Shown: positions 1 to 8,738 of the stretch, piece by piece
Numbering within the stretch: position 1 is the first letter of the stretch
How the letters are laid out: each line of letters begins with the position of its first letter
Source of the DNA: JABCPE02 sp963516675
GTDB taxonomy: Bacteria > Bacteroidota > Bacteroidia > Flavobacteriales > Weeksellaceae
DNA: 64,000 nt
Reading direction: 5' to 3'
NCBI GenBank assembly: GCA_963516675.1
Contig: CAUQBH010000011.1
Coordinates: forward strand, 5,436 to 69,435
Made by a program: the position numbers and the translations under genes
The notes under the pieces: generated by a model
Databases searched by the model: none
What the model was told of the DNA's origin: nothing
The model's input: the letters and a program-made list of their open reading frames with translations, nothing else

Positions 1-1
1 T

Positions 2-253
2 GTTTGGGCTATCGGAACGGGAGAAACTGCTACGCCAGAACAGGCGCAGGAAATCCACGCTTTTATCCGAAACCTTATCGCTGAGAAATACGGAAAAGAC
101 ACCGCAGATGAAATCTCCATTCTCTACGGAGGTTCGGTAAAGCCAGACAACGCAAAAGAAATCTTCTCACAACCTGACATCGATGGTGGACTTATCGGTG
201 GTGCATCGCTAAAAATAGAAGATTTTTCTAAAATCATCGAGGCTTTTAACTAA
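2..253 (+). CDS. tpiA: Triosephosphate isomerase, C-terminal part (5' end outside the window)
   Basis: Only the last 83 codons are present; the gene begins before the window. Triosephosphate isomerase interconverts dihydroxyacetone phosphate and glyceraldehyde 3-phosphate in glycolysis and gluconeogenesis. The visible part begins VWAIGTGETATP, which is the end of the strand and mobile lid after the catalytic Glu, and contains YGGSVKPDNA and GGLIGGASL, the phosphate-binding segments typical of the family C-terminus. It ends with a TAA at 251-253 and is followed by a hairpin terminator. The catalytic Lys, His and Glu lie upstream and cannot be checked. Confidence 0.95.
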   Translation, partial: VWAIGTGETATPEQAQEIHAFIRNLIAEKYGKDTADEISILYGGSVKPDNAKEIFSQPDIDGGLIGGASLKIEDFSKIIEAFN

Positions 254-274
254 TTAAATTTATACAAAATCCAA

Positions 275-322
275 GGTGTAGCTGGTAAAACTAAAAAAAG
301 TTCCTGCCACTACACCATTTTT
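275..322 (+). terminator. Hairpin terminator after tpiA
   Basis: Arms GGTGTAG (275-281) and CTACACC (310-316) pair perfectly. Inner TGG/CCA and AACT/AGTT pairs close on an A-rich loop, and ATTTTT follows. It sits 20 bp after the tpiA stop, so tpiA probably ends its transcript here. Confidence 0.65.
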
Positions 323-403
323 AAATAAAGCCGAGATTTAAATTAAAAATCGTGGTTTTATCATTAAGTGAATAACCACACTAAAGATTGTTTTACTAAA
401 TAT

Positions 404-976
404 ATGGAAATACTACTTGCCACGCACAACGAGCATAAAAAAGATGAAATCCAAGAAATTTTAGGTGAAAAATATCATGTCACCAGCCTTACTGATTATC
501 AGCTCTTTGATGAAATCGAAGAAAACGGAACTACCTTTCACGAAAACGCCCTTATCAAGGCTAAATATTGTTTTGAGAAAACAGGAAAACCAAGCGTAGG
601 AGATGACAGCGGTCTGGTTATCCCAGCTTTGGACGGAAGACCTGGTATTTTTTCGGCAAGGTATGCAGGGAAGCATGATTTTGAGGCAAATATACAGAAA
701 GTTCTCACTGAAATGCAGGATATAGAAGACCGCGAGGCGTATTTCATCACGGTAATGTGCTTGGTGGATGAAACAGGCGAAAACTATTTCGAAGGCAGAG
801 TATATGGCACTATTTCCAAAGAAAAAAGAGGCGAAAAAGGTTTTGGGTACGACCCTATTTTCATTCCAAAAGGCTATGAAATTTCTTTTGCTGAGATGCC
901 TCCAAAACAAAAAAACAGCATCAGCCACAGGTCTGAAGCAGTGGGCAAATTTTTAAATTTTTTAAATAAGGAATAA
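404..976 (+). CDS. rdgB: Non-canonical purine NTP pyrophosphatase (RdgB/HAM1 family)
   Basis: Hydrolyses ITP, dITP and XTP to the monophosphate and pyrophosphate, keeping deaminated purines out of nucleic acids. The protein of 190 residues starts MEILLATHNEHK, the family's substrate-binding T/S-x-N-x-x-K motif. It then has GDDSGL (the conserved acidic loop around residues 66-71), a GRPGIFSARYAG segment and, near the end, GFGYDPIF and SHRSEA, all diagnostic. An in-frame GTG exists at 368, but the 12 extra residues have no family counterpart, so the ATG at 404 is preferred. The stop is 7 bp before the next gene, so the two are probably co-transcribed. Confidence 0.93.
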   Translation: MEILLATHNEHKKDEIQEILGEKYHVTSLTDYQLFDEIEENGTTFHENALIKAKYCFEKTGKPSVGDDSGLVIPALDGRPGIFSARYAGKHDFEANIQKVLTEMQDIEDREAYFITVMCLVDETGENYFEGRVYGTISKEKRGEKGFGYDPIFIPKGYEISFAEMPPKQKNSISHRSEAVGKFLNFLNKE

Positions 977-983
977 AAAAAGA

Positions 984-2066
984 ATGACTAAACAGGATTA
1001 TTCCAACCAATGGCTGAAAGACTTGAAGCTCAGCAGACCTCTCATCATCACTGGCCCTTGTAGTGCTGAAACCGAGGAGCAAATGCTAGAAACAGCCAAA
1101 AGCCTAAAAAACAGCGAAATAGACTTCTTCCGAGCAGGTATCTGGAAACCCAGAACGCGCCCAGGTGGTTTTGAGGGTGTGGGAGAAATCGGGCTGAATT
1201 GGCTGAAGAAAGTGAAAGAAGTCACAGGATTTAAAACCGCCACCGAAGTTGCCAACCGAGACCATATAAAACTAGCGCTGGAATACGATGTAGATTTGCT
1301 TTGGATAGGTGCTAGAACTACGGTAAATCCGTTCATTGTCCAAGAAATAGCCGATGAACTAAAAGGAACTGACAAAATAGTTTTAGTTAAAAATCCTGTA
1401 AATCCTGACCTTGCTCTGTGGATAGGAGCTTTGGAACGGCTGAAAATGGCTGGAATAGAGAAACTTGGTGCCATACACCGCGGATTTTCTTCCTATGAAA
1501 AATCTAAATACCGTAACATTCCTGAATGGCAGATTCCGATAGAACTGAAAAATATTTTCCCAAATCTGCCCATCATCTGCGACCCCTCGCACATCTCAGG
1601 AAACCGCGAACTGATAAGCGAAATCTCGCAAACAGCATTAGACCTCAATTTTGATGGGCTGATGATAGAGTCTCACTGCTCCCCAGAGAAAGCATGGAGC
1701 GATGCCCAGCAGCAGATTACACCAGAGACCCTTTCGGAAATGCTGCAAAAACTGGTTCTACGCAGAGAGAATACGGAAGAGATTGATTTTCAGATACAGC
1801 TGAAAACCCTCCGTTCACAAATTGACATTCTAGATGAGCAGCTGCTGGATTTGATAAGAAAAAGAATGGAAATCGCTGACAATATCGGCAAACTCAAAAA
1901 ACAAAAAAATATATCTGTCCTCCAAAACAAACGCTGGAACGAAATAATAGAACGCATGAAAATCCTCGGAAAAGAAAAAAATCTTTCGGAAGAGCTGATT
2001 CTCAGAATATTCAAAGCCATACACCAAGAATCCATCGATAGACAGGAAGATATTTTATCCAAATAA
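984..2066 (+). CDS. Bifunctional DAHP synthase / chorismate mutase
   Basis: This 360-residue fusion covers two steps of aromatic amino acid synthesis. The N-terminal part (about residues 15-255) is a DAHP synthase of the short, KDO8P-synthase-like type: GPCSAET near residue 24, FRAGIWKPRTRPGGFEG, KNPVNPD, and IICDPSHISG with a metal-binding His. The C-terminal part (about 265-355) is an AroQ-type chorismate mutase: a run of helices starting LRSQIDILDEQLLDLI with the expected RKRMEIA and KLKKQ basic residues. The same fusion is common in Bacteroidota. The chorismate mutase half may also act as an allosteric sensor; that is family knowledge, not visible here. A strong terminator follows directly. 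Confidence 0.93.
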   Translation: MTKQDYSNQWLKDLKLSRPLIITGPCSAETEEQMLETAKSLKNSEIDFFRAGIWKPRTRPGGFEGVGEIGLNWLKKVKEVTGFKTATEVANRDHIKLALEYDVDLLWIGARTTVNPFIVQEIADELKGTDKIVLVKNPVNPDLALWIGALERLKMAGIEKLGAIHRGFSSYEKSKYRNIPEWQIPIELKNIFPNLPIICDPSHISGNRELISEISQTALDLNFDGLMIESHCSPEKAWSDAQQQITPETLSEMLQKLVLRRENTEEIDFQIQLKTLRSQIDILDEQLLDLIRKRMEIADNIGKLKKQKNISVLQNKRWNEIIERMKILGKEKNLSEELILRIFKAIHQESIDRQEDILSK

Positions 2067-2103
2067 AAAAACGGTAATTCTAAAATTAGAATTACCGTTT
2101 TTG
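2067..2103. terminator. Bidirectional terminator between DAHP synthase and patatin genes
   Basis: A perfect 13-bp stem ACGGTAATTCTAA (2071-2083) and its complement (2086-2098) with a 2-nt loop is flanked by A and T runs. It can end both converging transcripts. Confidence 0.85.
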
Positions 2104-2162
2104 TGAATTTTCTAAATGTGTTAATGATTTAAGTTTAATTAAATAAATCAAAAAATTCCCAC

Positions 2163-2936
2163 CTACCCCAAGAAACCTTTATCAAAACTATCTCTCGCCT
2201 CCTCGTATCCTATTTGGAAAATCTCATCCATTTTGCTTTTTTTAGTCTCAAAGGTGCTGTAATTAGATAATTTCAGAGAATCTATAAGCCAATCACAGTA
2301 GGCAAATTTGTAAGTTTCCACTCTGTGAGACAGCAGGTCAAACGCCCGATAAGTAACGGATTTTATGGTATTCATCTGTTTTTGTTTCACTTCCTGCGGC
2401 GAAGAAAGATAAACGCCTATCATCTTATCACATCTGTCCCGTATGATGTCCGCAGGGAAATTATTAAGAATTCCACTATCGCTGTACAGCGCCCCACCAA
2501 ACATATACGGCGTAGCAATCCCAGGGAAACTAGACGAAGCGATGATGGCATCTATCACTCTAGTTTCTTTGTCAAAAATTTTCAGTTCCCCAGTCACGAT
2601 ATCCGTAGCGGTGATGTTCACCTCCTTTTTAAAATCACCTATCTTCATCTCGCCAAAAATAGGTTTTAAATATATTTTAAAAACTGCAGATTTGACAATC
2701 CCTGGCTTATTAAAGGCAATATGTTTCCAATTGAAAAAATACACCGATTTAAAGAAATCCAAAATCTCCTTTGGTGTTTTTCCTACCGCATAGAGACAAC
2801 TCACGATAGATCCCACACTCGCTCCCGCCAATATCTGTGGCTGAATGCCTTCTTCCTCAAGAAATTTGAGCACTCCTGCATGAGCCACTCCCTTTGTCCC
2901 ACCACCAGACAATACTAGTCCTAATTTATTATTCAT
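2163..2936 (-). CDS. Patatin-like phospholipase family protein
   Basis: A 257-residue acyl hydrolase of the patatin fold. The start at 2936 gives MNNKLGLVLSGGGTKG, which carries the glycine-rich oxyanion loop right at the N-terminus. The extended reading frame to 2975 adds 13 residues without family similarity and is rejected. The nucleophile serine lies in GASVGS (residues ~41-46) and the second member of the Ser-Asp dyad in the DSG motif near residue 157. There is no signal peptide, so it is likely cytosolic or membrane-peripheral. Substrate unknown; phospholipid or lysophospholipid is the usual guess for the family. It lies downstream of lpdA on the same strand but behind a terminator. Confidence 0.88.
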   Translation of the reverse strand: MNNKLGLVLSGGGTKGVAHAGVLKFLEEEGIQPQILAGASVGSIVSCLYAVGKTPKEILDFFKSVYFFNWKHIAFNKPGIVKSAVFKIYLKPIFGEMKIGDFKKEVNITATDIVTGELKIFDKETRVIDAIIASSSFPGIATPYMFGGALYSDSGILNNFPADIIRDRCDKMIGVYLSSPQEVKQKQMNTIKSVTYRAFDLLSHRVETYKFAYCDWLIDSLKLSNYSTFETKKSKMDEIFQIGYEEARDSFDKGFLG

Positions 2937-2979
2937 TTTTATCTTAATAAACCACAAATCTAATAATAATCTCAAAAAA

Positions 2980-3013
2980 CAAAAAAAAGACTGCCCATAT
3001 TTTAGGACAGTCT
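2980..3013 (-). terminator. Terminator downstream of lpdA
   Basis: AGACTG (2988-2993) pairs with CAGTCT (3008-3013), with further CC/GG pairing inside. The run of eight A at 2981-2988 gives a T tract on the minus strand. Confidence 0.7.
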
Positions 3014-3031
3014 ATATCTTTTTATCATTCA

Positions 3032-4417
3032 TTAAATATGAATAACCTCTCCATAGGCTGCTGCTACAGCTTCCATTACTGCTTCAGAAAGTGTAGGGTG
3101 TGGGTGGACAGTCTTTAGGATTTCGTGTCCCGTAGTTTCTAATTTTCTAGCTGCCACAGCCTCTGCTATCATTTCGGTAACGCCTGTTCCTATCATATGA
3201 CAACCAAGCCATTCGCCGTATTTCGCATCGAAAATCACTTTCACAAAGCCATCTGTATCTCCATTCGCAGTAGCTTTTCCACTCGCAGAGAATGGGAATT
3301 TTCCTACTTTTATTTCGTAGCCTTTTTCTTTCGCCTGTTTCTCTGTAAGCCCTACAGATGCTATCTCTGGCGTGCAGTATGTACATCCTGGGATATTGCC
3401 GTAGTCTATACGCTCTACATCCAATCCTTTTATTTTCTCCACGCAGGTAATTCCCTCTGCTGATGCCACATGTGCTAAAGCCTGAGTAGGAAGAATATCT
3501 CCTATCGCATAATAACCTGGCACGGAAGTTCTGTACCATTCATCCACTACTACCCTGCCTTTTTCGGTTTTAATGCCAACTTCTTCCAAACCGATGTTTT
3601 CAATATTTGCTGTAATTCCCACTGCTGAAAGTAAAATGTCCGCTTGTAGCTCTACGATGCCTTTTTCAGTCTTCACCTGTGCTTTTACTCCATCTCCAGA
3701 GGTATCCACAGACTCCACAGAAGCGTTGGTCATTACTTTTATTTTTGCTTTTTTAAAGGATTTTTCTAGATGTTTAGACACATCCTCATCCTCCACTGGT
3801 ACGATGTTTGGCATGAATTCTACAACCGTAACCTGCGTACCCAGCGTAGCATAGAAATACGCAAACTCCACTCCTATCGCTCCAGAACCTACTACTATCA
3901 TAGATTTAGGCTGTTTTGGAAGGGTAAGCGCCTGTCTGTAACCTATCACTTTCTTACCATCTTGAGGAAGATTAGGAAGCTCACGAGAACGAGCCCCTGT
4001 CGCCAAAACAATATGTTCTGCCGTGTATTCTGTAACTGCTCCATCTTTCTCCACAGATACTTTCTTACCTGGTTTTACTTTGGCTGTCCCGAAGATAACA
4101 TCTATTTTGTTCTTTTTCATCAAGAACTCCACGCCTTTGCTCATTTTTTCGGCTACACCGCGGCTTCTTTGGACTACATTAGGAAAGTCAAAACTCGCCT
4201 CTACTTTATTTAAACCAAAATCCTCCGCATGGTTGATATATTTAAAAACCTGTGCTGATTTCAAAAGCGCTTTGGTAGGGATACAGCCCCAATTAAGGCA
4301 GATTCCGCCCAAATTTTCTTTTTCTATAATTGCAGTTTTAAAACCTAGTTGTGATGCTCTAATTGCTGTAACATATCCACCCGGGCCACTCCCGATGACG
4401 ATAATATCATAATTCAT
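3032..4417 (-). CDS. lpdA: Dihydrolipoyl dehydrogenase (E3)
   Basis: FAD-dependent enzyme that reoxidises dihydrolipoyl groups in the pyruvate and 2-oxoglutarate dehydrogenase complexes and the glycine cleavage system. The 461 residues match the family length. Visible features: the N-terminal FAD Rossmann motif GSGPGGY, the redox disulfide in GGICLNWGCIPTK (Cys about 40 and 45), the NAD Rossmann motif VGSGAIGVEFA, the second FAD motif YAIGD, and the C-terminal HPHPTLSEA with the catalytic His that serves the neighbouring subunit. It is a single gene, not clustered with E1/E2. A well-formed promoter lies directly upstream. Confidence 0.96.
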   Translation of the reverse strand: MNYDIIVIGSGPGGYVTAIRASQLGFKTAIIEKENLGGICLNWGCIPTKALLKSAQVFKYINHAEDFGLNKVEASFDFPNVVQRSRGVAEKMSKGVEFLMKKNKIDVIFGTAKVKPGKKVSVEKDGAVTEYTAEHIVLATGARSRELPNLPQDGKKVIGYRQALTLPKQPKSMIVVGSGAIGVEFAYFYATLGTQVTVVEFMPNIVPVEDEDVSKHLEKSFKKAKIKVMTNASVESVDTSGDGVKAQVKTEKGIVELQADILLSAVGITANIENIGLEEVGIKTEKGRVVVDEWYRTSVPGYYAIGDILPTQALAHVASAEGITCVEKIKGLDVERIDYGNIPGCTYCTPEIASVGLTEKQAKEKGYEIKVGKFPFSASGKATANGDTDGFVKVIFDAKYGEWLGCHMIGTGVTEMIAEAVAARKLETTGHEILKTVHPHPTLSEAVMEAVAAAYGEVIHI

Positions 4418-4440
4418 TGTGATTAACTTTTTTGTTTCTG

Positions 4441-4471
4441 CGAATTTAATGTTTTATTTTGATTCATCAAA
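4441..4471 (-). promoter_or_regulatory. Flavobacterial promoter of lpdA
   Basis: On the minus strand TTTG (4471-4468), 19 bp, then TAAATTCG (4448-4441), close to the Bacteroidota TTTG-N19-TAnnTTTG consensus and 24 bp before the lpdA start. A second TAAATTTG (4475-4468) overlaps it. Confidence 0.6.
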
Positions 4472-4518
4472 TTTAAAGATAAAATTATCCTATTTCTGTA
4501 AGAGCAATTATCTATACA

Positions 4519-5175
4519 TCAAGGATAAATCGCCCAAAGGAGAATATTTTTCCCTACGGATTGGAATTTTTCATCCAAAACCTTGAAAACATCAGGAGAC
4601 ACCGCTGGACAGCCCCAGCTCTCTGGAACACCGCTGGGATAGGGCTCTTCATCAGGAATAATAGACCAAGGATGTATCACGATATCCCTTTTGAGGGCGT
4701 TGTTATTGGTCGTTTCCTTGCCATAAAGCAGATATTTCTCCCCAAAACTTGGGCTGGGAACTTTCTTCATGCCAATCCAGTATTTACCGAGTGAAGAGCT
4801 ATGACTATTCGGCTGGTTGCTGAATGCAGGTTTTTCCTTGGAATAATCCTTCGCCGTGGGCTGGTTGCTGCATCCATGACTTACCAAAAAACTATCCGTG
4901 ATTTTGTCTTTTTTAAAATCCCAAATGAACATCCGTTTCTTCCCAGAATGGATAGAAAAGTCTATCAATACAAAGAAATCAGTAGAAATTTTATTCTTTT
5001 TACAATACAAAAGAGCCTCTTCTGCGTATTTTTTGTAATCTGCTGTCCGCTGGGCTGTTTTTTGTGTTTTTATTTCTTGTTCTTTCTTGCCTAAACTTTC
5101 TGCTCTTGGCATAAAATAAGCACTTCCCAAGAATAAAATAACCAATGCAAATAAAAATATTTTTAATTTTTTCAC
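4519..5175 (-). CDS. Murein L,D-transpeptidase catalytic-domain (YkuD_2-like) exported protein
   Basis: A 218-residue envelope protein. The start is taken at a GTG (5175) that gives VKKLKIFLFALVILFLGSA, a signal/anchor helix. Starting further upstream would run through the queG promoter and start. The catalytic domain (about 75-215) shows the ordered family motifs: HGCSNQ, NSHSSSLGKYWIG, the IVIHPW histidine and SWGCPAVS with the active-site Cys. The family is related to L,D-transpeptidases that cross-link peptidoglycan, although this subfamily's reaction is poorly established. It is transcribed divergently from queG. Confidence 0.82.
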   Translation of the reverse strand: MKKLKIFLFALVILFLGSAYFMPRAESLGKKEQEIKTQKTAQRTADYKKYAEEALLYCKKNKISTDFFVLIDFSIHSGKKRMFIWDFKKDKITDSFLVSHGCSNQPTAKDYSKEKPAFSNQPNSHSSSLGKYWIGMKKVPSPSFGEKYLLYGKETTNNNALKRDIVIHPWSIIPDEEPYPSGVPESWGCPAVSPDVFKVLDEKFQSVGKNILLWAIYP

Positions 5176-5208
5176 TCTTTTATTTTTATACAAAGTTAAT
5201 TCTAAAAA

Positions 5209-5239
5209 TTGGATTTTAGATTTAAAAACAATACTTTCG
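5209..5239 (+). promoter_or_regulatory. Promoter of queG
   Basis: TTGG at 5209-5212, 19 bp, then TACTTTCG at 5232-5239, ten bases before the queG ATG. Spacing matches the Bacteroidota consensus; the -7 differs by one base (C for T in TTTG). Confidence 0.6.
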
Positions 5240-5248
5240 CGGAAAATT

Positions 5249-6196
5249 ATGGCACAAACAGCAGAAAAATACGCAAAAATCATCAAACAGAAAGCCGAAA
5301 AATTTGGGTTTCAGGGATGCGGTATTTCTAAAGCGGGTTTCCTAGAAGAAGATGCTACAGCGCTGGAAAAATGGCTGAAAGCAGGCTACAACGGCGAGAT
5401 GGCATACATGGAAAATTATTTTGATAAAAGGACAGACCCTAGACTTCTGGTAGAGGGCGCAAAGTCTGTTATCTCACTGTCTTACAACTATTTTCCTCAA
5501 TACAAACTAGAAACAGAAAATAATTTCAAAATCTCCAAATACGCCTATGGCGAGGACTACCACGATGTGATAAAAGATATTCTCCGCCAGATGATAGCTG
5601 AACTGCAAGAAGAAATAGGAGAATTTGGGTTTAGGGTTTTTACGGATTCTGCACCTGTTTTAGACCGAGCATGGGCTAGAAAATCTGGAATTGGCTGGGT
5701 CGGAAAAAATGCCAATCTGATTACCAAAAAACACGGTTCGTTCTTCTTTTTGGCGGAAATCATCTGCGATTTGGAATTAGAAGAAGATGGTGCTACCACA
5801 GACCACTGCGGAAGCTGCAGAAAATGTATAGATGCCTGCCCTACACAAGCCATTGTAAATGAGCGAATTATAGACGGAAGCAAATGCATTTCTTACGCCA
5901 CAATAGAACTAAAAAACGAAATTCCAGACTATTTTGAGGGAAAAATGGATGATTGGATTTTCGGATGTGATGTCTGTCAGGATGTCTGCCCATGGAATAG
6001 ATTTGCGGCTCCAAATACAGAACCGAAATTCGCCTTAAAAGAATTCAGCCAACTGAGAAAGCCCGACTGGCAGGATTTAACCCAAGAAATTTTCTCCGAA
6101 ATATTCCGAAAATCTCCCGTAAAAAGAACCAAATTCTCTGGTCTGATGAGGAACATCAAATTCGTAGAAAGAACAAAGTCAGACCTAGAAGATTAG
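5249..6196 (+). CDS. queG: Epoxyqueuosine reductase QueG
   Basis: Catalyses the last step of queuosine synthesis, reducing epoxyqueuosine to queuosine in the wobble position of GUN-decoding tRNAs, using a cobalamin and two [4Fe-4S] clusters. The 315 residues fit the shorter form of the family. The first cluster motif CGSCRKCIDACP lies near residue 190 and the second, CDVCQDVCPWN, near residue 240. The N-terminal half contains the DUF1730 domain and the segments DSAPVLDRAWA and GIGWVGKNAN that line the active site. It has its own promoter and is divergent from the transpeptidase gene. Confidence 0.94.
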   Translation: MAQTAEKYAKIIKQKAEKFGFQGCGISKAGFLEEDATALEKWLKAGYNGEMAYMENYFDKRTDPRLLVEGAKSVISLSYNYFPQYKLETENNFKISKYAYGEDYHDVIKDILRQMIAELQEEIGEFGFRVFTDSAPVLDRAWARKSGIGWVGKNANLITKKHGSFFFLAEIICDLELEEDGATTDHCGSCRKCIDACPTQAIVNERIIDGSKCISYATIELKNEIPDYFEGKMDDWIFGCDVCQDVCPWNRFAAPNTEPKFALKEFSQLRKPDWQDLTQEIFSEIFRKSPVKRTKFSGLMRNIKFVERTKSDLED

Positions 6197-6211
6197 GAAT
6201 AAATCCCATAC

Positions 6212-6243
6212 TATTTTTGTTTAAAATAAAAACACTATTTTTG
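6212..6243 (+). promoter_or_regulatory. Promoter region of the acyl-CoA synthetase gene
   Basis: Two identical TATTTTTG boxes (6212-6219 and 6236-6243) fit the TAnnTTTG -7 consensus. The second is 20 bp before the ATG at 6264, and the first can supply a TTTG -33 element, with a slightly short spacer. Confidence 0.5.
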
Positions 6244-6263
6244 CGGCTTAAAATTTGAAAGAA

Positions 6264-8036
6264 ATGTCTATTACAAGATTATTCGATATTGCGCACAACT
6301 CTTTGAAAAAATTCCCAAAAGATGATGTTTTGGCGACAAAATATGATGGTGTATGGGAAAAAATTTCTACTAAACAGTTTGTAGATTTAGGAGACAAATT
6401 TTCCAGAGGACTTCTAAAATCAGGCATTACCAAAGATGACAAAATAGGACTTGTTTCCACTAACAACCGTACAGAATGGTGCATAGCAGACCTAGGAATT
6501 TCCCAAATAGGTGCCATCTCCGTGCCTGTTTATCCTACGATAAGTGAGGAGGACTATGTATATATTTTCAACAATGCTGAACTGAAATATTGTTTCGTTT
6601 CGGATAAAGATTTGTATGAAAAATTATTACGAGTAAAAGAGCAAGTGCCTTCATTAGTGGGAATTTTCACTTTTGATGAAGTGGAAGGTGCTGCCAACTG
6701 GTCAGAAATTCTAAGCCTTGGCGAAGACAATTCTAACCAATACGAAGTGGAAGACCTGCGAGACCTTGTAAATGAAGAGGATATCGCTACCATAATCTAC
6801 ACCTCTGGAACTACAGGAAGACCAAAAGGCGTGATGCTTTCGCATAAAAATATCGTTTCTAATGTGTTTGCTGTGGATAGCAGAATTCCAAAGAAAAAAA
6901 TAGATTACAAGGAAATAAAAACCCTAAGCTTCTTGCCTATCTGTCATGTCTTTGAACGGGTGGTGTATTTATACTACCTATACAGTGGATTTTCTATCTA
7001 TTTTGCGGAAAATATTGATAAAATAGGTGATAACATGAAAGAAGTAAAACCTCACTATATGAGCGTGGTACCAAGGCTTTTAGAAAAAGTATACGATAAA
7101 ATATACAACAAAGGAATCAGTGCAGGAGGACTTAAGAAAATGATTTTCCTTTGGGCTCTGGGAGTAAATAAAAACTATGAGCTGGGAACTCCTAAAAACC
7201 TTAAACAAAGAATAGCAGACAGACTCGTTTTCTCCAAATGGAGAGAAGGATTAGGCGGAAATATCATTACGCTCATTTCTGGTTCTGCGGCTCTTTCTAA
7301 AAATCTAAATAAAAAATTCCAAGCCGCGGGAATTCCTATCATCGAAGGATACGGCCTTACCGAGACTTCTCCTGTAATAGCGGTGAACAGCTTTGAAAAG
7401 ATGAAAATAGGTTCTGTAGGACAGCCTTTGGATAATTTAGATGTGAAAATCGACAAAGATGGAGAAATCCTCGTAAAAGGACCTTCCGTAATGAAAGGCT
7501 ACTACAAAAATCCTGAACAAACCAAGGAGGCTTTCTCAGAAGATGGATATTTCAAAACGGGAGACATCGGATACATAGATGATGAAGGATTCCTTATCAT
7601 TACCGACCGAAAAAAGGAAATGTTCAAGACCTCGGGCGGAAAATACATCGCTCCGCAAGTAATCGAAAACATGGCTAAATCATCACGATTTATAGAGCAG
7701 ATAATGGTAGTGGGCGATGGCGAAAAAATGCCGTGTGCACTGGTTCAGCCAGATTTTACTTTCGTTAAAAGATGGGCTGAAATCCATAAAATAAACATCG
7801 GAACTAAACCAGAAGAAATAGTAAAAAGCGCCGAACTAAAACAACGAATAGAAAAAGAAATCGCAAAACTAAACGAAAAACTCGGTAACTGGGAGCAAAT
7901 CAAGAAAATAGAACTTACACCAGATGTATGGACTGTAGGAAATGGAATGCTCACTCCTACCATGAAACTGAGAAGAAAAATAATCAAAGAAAAATACATC
8001 GATTTATACAACAAACTATACGAAAAAGAGGCCTAA
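6264..8036 (+). CDS. Long-chain fatty acid-CoA ligase (AMP-dependent synthetase)
   Basis: Activates a fatty acid to acyl-AMP and then acyl-CoA. The 590-residue protein starts MSITRLF at the ATG 6264; a TTG three codons earlier is less likely. Adenylate-forming signatures appear in order: P-loop IIYTSGTTGRPKG (about 175-187), EGYGLTETSP, the KTGDIG motif and the hinge ITDRKKEMFKTSGGKYIAP near 455-475. Length and the FERV motif place it with the AMP-forming long-chain ligases of Bacteroidota. It stands alone between a promoter and a terminator. Confidence 0.92.
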   Translation: MSITRLFDIAHNSLKKFPKDDVLATKYDGVWEKISTKQFVDLGDKFSRGLLKSGITKDDKIGLVSTNNRTEWCIADLGISQIGAISVPVYPTISEEDYVYIFNNAELKYCFVSDKDLYEKLLRVKEQVPSLVGIFTFDEVEGAANWSEILSLGEDNSNQYEVEDLRDLVNEEDIATIIYTSGTTGRPKGVMLSHKNIVSNVFAVDSRIPKKKIDYKEIKTLSFLPICHVFERVVYLYYLYSGFSIYFAENIDKIGDNMKEVKPHYMSVVPRLLEKVYDKIYNKGISAGGLKKMIFLWALGVNKNYELGTPKNLKQRIADRLVFSKWREGLGGNIITLISGSAALSKNLNKKFQAAGIPIIEGYGLTETSPVIAVNSFEKMKIGSVGQPLDNLDVKIDKDGEILVKGPSVMKGYYKNPEQTKEAFSEDGYFKTGDIGYIDDEGFLIITDRKKEMFKTSGGKYIAPQVIENMAKSSRFIEQIMVVGDGEKMPCALVQPDFTFVKRWAEIHKINIGTKPEEIVKSAELKQRIEKEIAKLNEKLGNWEQIKKIELTPDVWTVGNGMLTPTMKLRRKIIKEKYIDLYNKLYEKEA

Positions 8037-8050
8037 AAGCCTCTTTTTTA
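8023..8050. terminator. Bidirectional terminator overlapping the synthetase stop codon
   Basis: AAAAAGAGGC (8023-8032) pairs with GCCTCTTTTT (8039-8048). The 6-nt loop includes the TAA stop. It serves both converging genes. Confidence 0.8.
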
Positions 8051-8674
8051 TTTTTGAAAAAACTCCATTAAATCCATATAATTCCTTACATCCACCCCAT
8101 GACCGCTCTGATACTCTCGGAAAGAGAAAAATATACTCATATCATACAGCAGTTCCGCACCCTTTTTCCCCCATTCTAGCGGAATGACCATATCATTTAC
8201 CCCATGAGAAACAAAGAAAAACAAATGCTGATAAGCCTTTCTATCTAAAAGATTTTTAATAATCTTCTGCTCTGGATAGGTGCTCAGACAGGCTATTTTA
8301 TGAAACAACTGAGGAAACCTAAACGCAAGAGCATAGGATAAAATTCCTCCTTGGCTGAATCCACAAAGATTAACCGTTCCACTGGTTTTATATTTTTCCT
8401 TTATTTCTTCTATTGTATTTAAAATCAACTCTATAGACTCTTCAGCTTGTGGAACATTTATAAATTTTTCTCTATCCAATAAATCTATATCATACCAGCT
8501 AAACCCTCCATTTGGCGTGGTATAAGGAGCTTGAAAGCTGACTACCAGCCAATCCTTGGGCAAATCAGGCGTAAAACTAAACAAATCATTCTCATCACTA
8601 CCATATCCATGCAGCAGCACTAAAATAGGAGTCTGAGCGTGTATATTTTCAGGTTCTCTTACTAAATAATTCAT
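8048..8674 (-). CDS. Alpha/beta hydrolase, phospholipase/carboxylesterase family
   Basis: A 208-residue serine hydrolase of the small carboxylesterase type (YpfH/EstB-like). Motifs: oxyanion HGYGSDEND near residue 22, nucleophile elbow GFSQGG near residue 107, acid NDMVIP near residue 160 and catalytic His in SGHGVD near residue 193. No signal peptide, so cytosolic. The natural substrate cannot be told from sequence; family members cleave short acyl esters. It lies after the Sel1-repeat gene, separated by a terminator. Confidence 0.85.
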   Translation of the reverse strand: MNYLVREPENIHAQTPILVLLHGYGSDENDLFSFTPDLPKDWLVVSFQAPYTTPNGGFSWYDIDLLDREKFINVPQAEESIELILNTIEEIKEKYKTSGTVNLCGFSQGGILSYALAFRFPQLFHKIACLSTYPEQKIIKNLLDRKAYQHLFFFVSHGVNDMVIPLEWGKKGAELLYDMSIFFSFREYQSGHGVDVRNYMDLMEFFQK

Positions 8675-8701
8675 TCCGCTAATTTATAAAATTTTACAAT
8701 T

Positions 8702-8738
8702 AAAAAAAGCAAGAGTGTAATACTCTTGCTGTGTGTTT
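8702..8738 (-). terminator. Terminator of the Sel1-repeat gene
   Basis: AGCAAGAGT (8708-8716) pairs with ACTCTTGCT (8722-8730), loop of 5. Seven A at 8702-8708 form the minus-strand T tract. Confidence 0.8.

Noticed and set aside
461..928. Reading frame of 155 codons on the minus strand
   Set aside because: Runs opposite to the clear rdgB gene over the same bases and has no family similarity; a shadow.
4441..4500. tRNA or small RNA in the gap before lpdA
   Set aside because: The gap is short, AT-rich and contains only a promoter; no cloverleaf pairing seen.
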